DNA of 64,000 nucleotides from Bretschneidera sinensis (taxonomy: Eukaryota; Streptophyta; Magnoliopsida; Brassicales; Akaniaceae), in the NCBI GenBank assembly GCA_023935145.1, contig CM043700.1, positions 141,005,328 to 141,069,327 of the forward strand. Reading direction: 5' to 3'. The notes under the pieces were generated by a model that was not told the DNA's origin, searched no databases, and saw nothing but the letters and a program-made list of their open reading frames with translations. Below, piece after piece: positions 56,479-64,000 of this stretch. Numbering within the stretch: the first letter of the stretch is position 1; every line of letters begins with the position of its first letter. Made by a program: the position numbers and the translations under genes.

Positions 56479-58768
56479 CATAGTGGAGAGTTAAATTGCT
56501 TATACTCGATTAAGTGACAAAATTACTCATTTGTTATATAAGTTCAATTTCTAAGAAGATGTTATACTTATCATGCATGAAACATAAAACAGAAAACAGG
56601 TTACCTTACACCTTCATGTTGAGAACAAGTAAGTTGCACCAATGCTTCAAGTGCACCTACTCTTGCCCAACGGTAGCATTATTGATATTGATATCTCCAT
56701 GAGCAGCCAAATTAGCCAAAGCACGAGCAACCTAGTCAAGAGCCGAAGTAGCCTCAATTTACTAGCCAAAAAATCAACAGATCACATATTAAATGGTCTA
56801 TAATTTGTAAATGAAAATGTATAATTTTACGCTCTCTATCAGGTGAGGACATCAGGCATAAACATAGATTATTTTCAAATGTATGAAATTGCTTCTTTTC
56901 GTGTAAAATGACCCTAGTAGATGTTAGGACATGAGATTAGCACTGAGAGTATTTCTCCACAGCTACATTTTCCAGAAAACTGCAACTAGCAAATAAAGAT
57001 TTGCTTCCATCTTCCACCTTGTACCAGGGTTAGGGCAATTTGGTGACAGATGAAAACACAATGACATGGCCTTAAAAATTTCAAGAAAAGTTAAAAAATG
57101 CCTATTTTATTACTTAAAATGAAGTGTGACCAGCAGTCCCTATCATTTATGCCTATGAGGCAGCGTAAGTATGCATGTCATTCTCCAAATGCAAACGAAA
57201 ACAAATGTGTTCAAACACACAGGAGGCAGAATCAGTGACAACAGTCAACATGACATAACAAATGGAAACCTAAGATCTATCTCGAATTATCTAAACATAT
57301 ACTGAAAGTTGAAACCAAAATACCTGACTCTTGAACTCCTTCAAACATAAAGGATAGAGCAAGCATCACCAATGCCTGGACACCACCTGCCAGAACCACC
57401 TCCGTGCTACATTTGTCATCAGCAGCTAAATTTGCCAGCGCCCCAGCAGCACGTTCCTGACATTATGCACAGTACAAAGGTAGTAATATATCCTTGAGAA
57501 ATTGGAGAACCACATAGGAAAGTGTAAAAGGGTAATATGTGCAAGATACATACAAGAACCTCATCACTGTCGGAGGTCCACTTGAATAAAACGTCAACTA
57601 AAGATTTTATAGCCCCTGCCTCGGCAATGGCACCCTGAAAAGATATTTCATTAACAGAAGATATAAAATTTAAGGGTAGGATATCATCAAATGCTTCAGT
57701 TAACGCAACCTTATGCTCTTCCCAGACAGACAAATTCCATAGCCCTCCAGCAGCCTCTTCAGCAATCAATTTGTTCATTGACATTGCTATATTTACAAGG
57801 ATATTAATACCTCCTATTTCAGCAACCACTTTGGCAACTTTTGAATCCACAGACAAGTTTGATATAGCCTGCATATCTCACCGGTATAATAAGTCATGCC
57901 AAATTTGAAGATTTTGATGACATTATGAAGAAATATTATATTATAAATACAACAACACCCAGGACCATTATCTAAACAAAAGTTACCCTTACTTTTGCAG
58001 CTTCAAACTGAAGTCCCTCTCGACAAGATCTTGCAAGATTCAAAAGCAGTCTTATCCCATCGCCTTGCACAATTGCCTCAGCCCTTCGACAATCAACTGT
58101 GGCGTTTTCATCATCAATGATTACAAAAGTTGCAACTGCAGTGGCTGCTATTTCTTGAACTTCCTCTTGTGAGCTTTGCAATAAATTGAGCAGTAGTGCT
58201 GCCCCTTGCCTCATCCAGAAATCATCAAAATCCTTTGGGTTGCTCTCAATGATACACAAAAGTGAATGCGAGAGAACCCATTCAATCCAGGTGATGATCT
58301 CATCCACACTTTTATCCCTACTTTTCAATTTTCTCCAGTAACAGAAAATATCGCTTTCATTTTCAGTGGTTGTGGCATCAGCAAATAAGGAGGTTACTTC
58401 CTTAGAAATGTCACTGGAAAGAGCAAGTACTAACTTTCCCTTTTGTTTATACATCATGTTATTCTCAACTTCAGCTTCAAAAACTGGACAGTTCAAGGCA
58501 AACAAGACTTTCAAGCTTTTCGATGATGACAACAATCTTGTCAGAATGCTCAAACTTATATCAGTTCTTGATACATCCAAACCAACCAGGTTCGCCAATT
58601 TACTCCAAACATGGGCAGCAGAACTCCATTTCAGGTTTGTCATCCCCGCAATGGATAAAAAACGAACAGAAACCAAGTTTCCCAACACAACTTCATCAAT
58701 AACTTCTGATTCCATAAATCCAGCCTCTACCAACTCCCCACAATGTTTAGCCAAAGCATTTATGGCAT

Positions 58769-59285
58769 TGTTAAGGAAAAAATAGCAAGGATCGAACAAC
58801 GTGCACACACAAAGAATTGAACACAGAGATTTAACAATGTTCGGCAATGTGCCTACTCCTCGGATCCACACCCAAAGGATTCTACTATTTGGCAAAAAGC
58901 TCAGAAAGAACCAGAGCAGTGCTCTGTTACAAAAGCCACTCACTTGATTTTTTACAAGACACTATATATCTCTCACAACATTTTGAGAGATATATATATA
59001 CACTGATTTCATCCGTCTCCCTTCTCCAACATTCATTAAATTCAGTGGGCTCCCCCCTAATTAATTTGCCACCTAAAGCAAGACATGTATTAAATTTTGG
59101 CAACTTGCCATTAATATTGGTAGCTCACTCACAAAACCTTTTGTTTTTGCAAGCACCGACGGATGAGAAGTTGCTTGGAAGATTAACGTGAGTTGGATTG
59201 CAATGAATAAACACATGGCCTTTGACTCCACCTTTTAGTTTATGTTCAATTAATAAGCACATAGCCTTTCTCTCCACCTTTAACA
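58769..59285 (-). repeat. 3' LTR of minus-strand Copia
   Basis: On the plus strand it runs TGTTAAGGAAAAAATAG to CCACCTTTAACA. The purine tract AAGTGGGAGAT lies just inside it on the minus strand. Confidence 0.92.
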
Positions 59286-59365
59286 ATCTCCCACTTGGAG
59301 ACAATTTTCCATTTGTAACGAAATTCCATCATAGTTAAACTAGGTGTGAGTCTTCTCGCGCTTCT

Positions 59366-59953
59366 TCAAGCATGAAGACCGATCAAAGCTGAACATCCTT
59401 TCAGCTTCTCAATCGTAACAGTCTTGGTTAACATGTCTGCGGGATTCTTGCTGGTGTGAATCTTTTCCAGCGTAATAAACCTTTCTTCTAAGAGCCCCCG
59501 TATGAAATGGTATCTGATGTCGATGTGCTTTGTCCTGGCATGAAATGCAGAATTTTTTGCCAGATGAATTGCACTCTGACTGTCACTGTAAATCTTACAG
59601 TCTTTCTGTTCTTTGCCCAATTCTCTGAGTAGACTTTGTAGCCACACCATTTCCTTACATGCTTCTGTCGCTGCCACATACTCTGCTTCTGTAGTCGAGA
59701 GAGTTACGATCTTCTGTAATCTCGAAACCCAACTCACTGCTGCACTGGCCAGTGTAAAGACGTACTCTGTAGTACTCTTTCTACCATCTAGGTCTCCTAC
59801 CATGTCAGAATCGACATAACCCTTCAAACTGATCTCTGATCCATTATAGCATAAGGATAGATTAGTGGTACTTCTCAAGTACCTCATAATCCACTGCACA
59901 GCCTTCCAATGCTCTTTGCCTGGATTATTCATGAATCTGCTCACGACTCCCAC
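59366..59953 (-). pseudogene. pol: Copia RNase H (minus-strand element)
   Basis: The frame shows MGVVSRFMNNPGKEHW, KGYVDSDMVGDLDGRKSTT (usual YVDADWAGD changed), STTEAEYVAATEA, IYSDSQSAIHLAKN, HARTKHIDIRYHFIR and the tail NPADMLTKTV. It ends near the purine tract. Upstream, a deletion and frameshift near 59960-59990 separate it from RT. Confidence 0.87.
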
Positions 59954-61005
59954 TGCTTGTGCAATATCTGGTCAGGTACAGACCATAGCATACATTGACT
60001 ACCAATTGCTGAGTCATATGGTACTTTGGACATGTATTCATGTTCTTCGACTGTCGTCGCACCTTGCCCTTTTGAAAGTGCGAAGTGACTTGCTAGTGGA
60101 GTGCTCACCGGTTTAGCCCGATCCATGTTGAACCTTTTTAGTACCTTTTCGATGTGTTGTTCCTGAGATAGCCACAATCTCCGATTCTTCCGATCTCTGC
60201 TGATCCGCATACCAAGGATTTGTTTAGCTATACCCAAATTCTTCATAGAAAACTCTTTGGAGAGTTGTTCCTTCAACATTGTTATTTCCATTATGCTTGA
60301 TCCTGTAATAAGCATATCATCCTCATAAAATAGAAGAAGAATGATGTAAGAATCATCAAACTTCTTGAAATAACAATAGTGGTCAGTGTTACATCTTGTA
60401 TACCCGTTTTCAGACATGAAATTATCAAACCTGATATACCACTGTCTGGGTGCTTGTTTCAACCCATACAAGCTTTTCTTGAGCTTACACACCAACTCTT
60501 CCTTCCCTAGTTCTTCATACCCCTGTGGTTGCTTCATGTAGATATCTTCATTCGAATCACCATGAAAGAAAGCGGTTTTCACATCTAGCTGTTCTAGATG
60601 CAAGTCCTCTACTGCAACAATGCTCAATACAGATCTGATAGTACACAACTTTACAACAGGAGAGAAAATCTCAGTATAGTCGATACCTGCCTTCTGTTGA
60701 AATCCCTTGACTACTAGTCTGGCCTTGTATCGCTTAGTTCCATCATGTTCTTCTTTCAATTTGTAAACCCACTTGTTATGCAAAGCCTTTTTGCCTTCTG
60801 GAAGCTCAGTCAAATCCCATGTCTGATTTGCTATCAGGGAGTCCATTTCATTATTCCTTCCAGCCTCCCACTTGAGCTTATCCTTAACCTGCATTGCTTC
60901 TTTATAACATTCTGGTTCACCATTGTCAGTTAATAACAAATAATTTAGAGATGTTAAATAACGAGCCGGGAGTTGACCTTTGTTAACTCTTCCTGATCTC
61001 CTCAA
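59941..61005 (-). pseudogene. pol: Copia reverse transcriptase (minus-strand element)
   Basis: A 354-codon open frame carries [61 protein letters not shown] and the catalytic motif FYEDDMLIT (usual YVDDM; the two Asp are kept and Val is replaced by Glu). Upstream, 61006-61240 continues the frame behind a TAG near 61020. Confidence 0.87.
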
Positions 61006-61240
61006 TTCTTGAGGGGGAACTTAGGGAACGGGAGTGTGAGATTCTATATTCTCATCTCTGGGTTGTAACACTCCTTTTGTAGAAATTTCCTCAAGTTCTA
61101 CAAATTCTTTCTTTTCTGTTTCCTCTTCCACTTGTTTCATCATGTCCTTATATAGAACATTCTCGTTAAACACTACATCTCTACTTTTGAAGACTTTTCG
61201 GTTTTCTAGATCCCAAAACCGATAGCCAAACTCATTAATA

Positions 61241-62338
61241 CTATATCCAACAAAGACACTTTTTGGATTTTGGGTCTAGCTTAGACCTTTCGTCTGAGTT
61301 TATATGGACATAAGAGGTGCAACCAAATATTTTTAAGTGTGATAGGTTTACCTCTTTTCCCGTCCACGATTCTTCTGGAAGTCCAAACTCAAATGCAACA
61401 GATAGTCCTCTGTTGATCAGATAGACTGATGTGTTCACCACTTCTACCCAGAACTGTTTGGGTAATCCAGCATTAATCCTCATGCTTCTAGCACGTTTAT
61501 TAATGGTTCGATTCATGCGTTCTGCCACTCCATTTTACTGTGGTGTTTTAGGAACTGTCTTCTGTCTCTTGACACCATTGAGAGCACAATATTCCTCAAA
61601 TTCATTGCTGCAATATTCTCCACCGTTGTCTGACCTCAGACACTTTAGCTTCCGACCTGTTTCAGTCTCAACCATAGCTTTCCACTTTTTGAAGACATCA
61701 AATACATCAGATTTATGCTTCAAGAAATACACCCATAACTTCCTAGTGGCATCATCAATAAAAGTAACATAGTATTAAGACCCATTAAAAGATGGTACCT
61801 TGGTTGGTCCCCACACGTCTGTATGGACCAATTCTAACTTTTCAAGCTTTGGTTTTATGCCCGTCTTAGAAAAACTCACATTTTTCTGCTTTTCATAGAG
61901 ACAGTCTTCACAGAAGCTCATGTCCAGATGCTTTAAATTTGGAATATTCCCTTTTGATAGCATGACCTTCATACCTTTCTCACTCGTGTGCCCAAGTCTG
62001 CGGTGCTAAGTGTCTGCGCTCGAATCTATTGATGCAGCTATTAGAACACTATTTGTTCCACTCGTCATATAGAGAGTACCTTCTTTCTTTCCGTGAGCTA
62101 TCACCATAGCCCCTTTCGACACCTTCCATTAATCACTTGTGAAAGTGGTTCTGCATCCTGAATCTGACAGTTGGCCTACTGATATCAAATTCCTTGTGAG
62201 GTTTGGAACATGTCGCACGTCCTTCAACTGTAGGGTAGTCCCATTCGCCAGGTTTATCTGTACATCTCCTCTTCCAGTTATGTTGCATGGTTCATCATCT
62301 CCGAGATACACTTTTTCGAAATCACCCTGCACATAATT
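61241..62338 (-). pseudogene. pol: Copia protease C-terminal part and integrase (minus-strand element)
   Basis: Pieces in order: IGRGDVQI-like protease tail (GRGDVQINLANGTT, LISVGQLSDSGC), the integrase zinc module with TAG replacing the Trp of WHRRLGH near 62008, CEDCLYEKQKNV, then the DDE core (HTDVWGP, FIDDATRKLWVYF, LRSDNGGEY, NGVAERMNRT). Stops interrupt it near 61775 and 61535. It is clearly inactive. Confidence 0.85.
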
Positions 62339-63249
62339 TTAGAGTATCTCCTTCTGACAGGTAGCATGAAAAAATGCACCAGAATCTATCACCCACAAAT
62401 CATTACGAACCACAACAGAAAGGATCAAAGCATCAAAATCTTTATCAAAAAGATTAATAGAATTTTTACTTTCCTGATTATCACTCTGCTTTGGTGCTTT
62501 GCAATCTCTCATCAGATGTCCTTTCTTTCCGCAATTCCAACAACCTCCACTTCTTGATTTTGGTCCTCTTGATTTACTCTTCCTAAATTTAGAACTTCCA
62601 CGGTTCATGTTTCCTCTTTTTGAAGATCTTCCTCTTTCTTCTACGCTCAAAGTCTTCGCAGACGTTTCCACATATCCTGAAGATCTTCTGCGCAATTCTT
62701 CGCTTAGAAGAACTCCCACAATGTCATCGAACTTTAGCTTTCCAGAGCCAGAAGAATTACTAACGGCCATTACAAGACTATCCTAACTATCTGGTAACGT
62801 TGACAAAGTTAGCAATGCTCTAACTTCGTCGTCGAAGCTGATCCCAACGGATTCCAACTGACTTGTCAGAGTGTTGAAACCGTTCAGGAGTTCAGCGATG
62901 TTACCGCCGTCTTCCATCTTCATATAGAAGAGTCTTTTCATCAAGAATAACTTATTTGAGGCTGATGGCTTCTCGTACATTTTGGACAGAGCCGCCATTA
63001 AATCTGCAGTGGTTTTCTCCTTCGAGATGTTGAACGCGAAAATTGCAGCAAGAGAGAGTCTGATCGTGCCAAGAGCTTTCCTGTCCAGCACCTCCCACTC
63101 CCATCTGTCATTTCCTGTGGTTTCTTTGATATGCCGCTAAGAGGAAGATAGAGGCATTTCTGGTAAAGATAATCCTCTATTTGCATCTTCCACAATCCGA
63201 AGTTTGCTCCATTGAACTTCTCGATCCTTGTTTTACTTTCGTCCGCCAT
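62339..63249 (-). pseudogene. gag: Copia gag and protease start (minus-strand element)
   Basis: The start at 63249 reads MADESKTRIEKFNGANFGLW, the usual opening of TNT1-type gag. A frameshift near 63100 is followed by LNGFNTLTSQLESVG, a stop near 62783, then the zinc knuckle CWNCGKKGHLMRDC and the protease active site WVIDSGAFFHAT. The frame ends at 62339. Confidence 0.87.
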
Positions 63250-63434
63250 TGCTCCCACTCGAATATGACTTTCTCAGGATCGTTTCTGACTATTCCTGCG
63301 AACCTCTGTGTATTAGAACACCGTTGCCGATGAACCGGTACCACCAACAAAATTTTCACTATTCAAGAAATTCATTATTCACTATTCATGTGAATAGTAA
63401 CCTCGCAGAAAACCAACAAAATTCACCACCAAAT

Positions 63435-63446
63435 GCTCTGATACCA
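63435..63446 (-). promoter_or_regulatory. primer-binding site of minus-strand Copia
   Basis: The complement reads TGGTATCAGAGC, two bases from the 5' LTR, typical of initiator tRNA-Met priming. Confidence 0.92.
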
Positions 63447-63448
63447 AT

Positions 63449-63966
63449 TGTTAAGGAAAAAATAGCAAGAATCGAACAACACGCACACACAAAGAACTGA
63501 ACACAGAGATTTAACGAGATTCGGCAATGTGCCTACTCCTCGGACCCACACCCAAAAGATTCTACTATTTGACAAAAAGCCCAGAAAGAACTAGAGCAGT
63601 GCTCAGTTACAAAAGCCACTCACTTGAGTTTTTAGAAGACACTATATATCTCTCACAACATTTTGAGAGATATATTTATATACACTGATTTCATCCGTCT
63701 CCCTTCTCCAACATTCATTAAATTCAGTGGGCTCCCCCTAATTAATTTGCCACCTAAAGCAAGACATGAATTAAATTTTGGCAACTTACCATTAATATTG
63801 GCAGCTCACTTACAAAACCTTTTGTTTTTGCAGGCACTGACGGATGAGAAGTTGCTTGGAAGATTAATGTTAGTTGGATTGCAATTAATAAACACATGGC
63901 CTTTGTCTCCACCTTTTAGTTGATGCTCAATTAATAAGCACATGGCCTTTCTCTCCACCTTTAACA
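63449..63966 (-). repeat. 5' LTR of minus-strand Copia
   Basis: It is the same as 58769-59285 with about 30 differences, most of them transitions. A purine/AT-rich stretch with TATATA motifs lies near 63665-63685. Confidence 0.92.
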
Positions 63967-64000
63967 GGCATCTCCACTAACATCCCGAACTCCCGACAAC

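Larger units (their letters stand above)
58769..63966 (-). mobile_element. full-length Ty1/Copia retrotransposon (TNT1-like) in ARABIDILLO-C exon 1
   Basis: LTRs at 58769-59285 and 63449-63966 (about 517 bp each), target duplication GGCAT at 58764-58768 and 63967-63971, a tRNA-Met primer-binding site and a purine tract frame a complete gag-pol order on the minus strand. The LTRs differ at roughly 30 positions by eye (about 6 per cent), so this insertion is older than the one at 28550-33636. Stops and frameshifts throughout make it defective. The gag and RNase H style resembles the TNT1-94/Tork group; that lineage call is inference. Confidence 0.94.
55368..64000 (-). pseudogene. ARABIDILLO: ARABIDILLO-like gene, copy C (interrupted by Copia; continues past window)
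   Basis: The exon 1 pieces are 63967-64000 and 57993-58768, split by the Copia element at 58769-63966. Other exons: 57710-57868, 57554-57634, 57324-57456, 56605-56731 and 55368-55455. LRR and armadillo segments are well kept (FMESEVIDEVVLGNL, GLDVSRTDI, GAALLLNLLQSSQEE). Exon 1 lacks the copy-B frameshift. Lesions: one extra base at the end of exon 4 (GAGTCAG where GAGCAG is expected) and one missing base in exon 5 giving a stop (GQE-stop). The C-terminal exons are missing, as in the other copies, and the F-box exon start lies outside the window. Confidence 0.88.

Overview
The window is nuclear DNA of a flowering plant, very probably a eudicot. The host gene fragments have GT-AG introns and plant-type orthologues, and almost everything else is plant transposable element: Ty1/Copia, Ty3/Gypsy, TRIM, LINE-L1, tRNA-derived SINE and hAT. 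I could not assign a species. No host gene in the window looks intact.

The backbone is one block of three gene fragments present three times in the same orientation. Each block holds, from left to right, a WRAP73/WDR8-like WD40 gene on the minus strand, the 5' exons of a HEATR1/UTP10-like gene on the plus strand, and an ARABIDILLO-like F-box/armadillo gene on the minus strand whose 3' exons are missing. Copy A runs from 1 to 16233 and is cut by the window edge. Copy B runs from 19958 to 35665. Copy C runs from 37751 to 64000 and is cut at the right. Every copy carries its own stops and frameshifts. B and C share several lesions and a solo-LTR insertion that A lacks, so B and C are the closer pair.

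The copies differ mainly by insertions. Copy A holds a hAT element (1868-4218) split by a solo LTR (2379-3533), a large AT-rich repeat with a 1.7 kb tandem duplication (about 4735-8933) and a TCGAG-rich element (about 10600-11095). A and B are joined by a head-to-head palindrome of two Copia 3' halves (16234-19957), which replaces the ARABIDILLO 5' half, the intergenic region and the WRAP73 3' end. Copy B holds a full-length but mutated Copia element (28550-33636, target duplication GTGAA). Copy C holds a 7.5 kb palindrome of two LINE 5' halves (39804-47307), a SINE (49251-49420), a solo LTR (49630-53905) split by a Gypsy/TRIM composite (50107-53234, target duplication ACTGG), and a second full-length Copia element on the minus strand (58769-63966, target duplication GGCAT).

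No operon-like or pathway logic links the genes. The window is best read as a decaying segmental duplication that became a landing site for retrotransposons. The most unusual objects are the two large TE palindromes, the Gypsy/TRIM chimera with a clean target duplication, and the HEATR1/ARABIDILLO junction that predates the triplication. I found no convincing new functional system.
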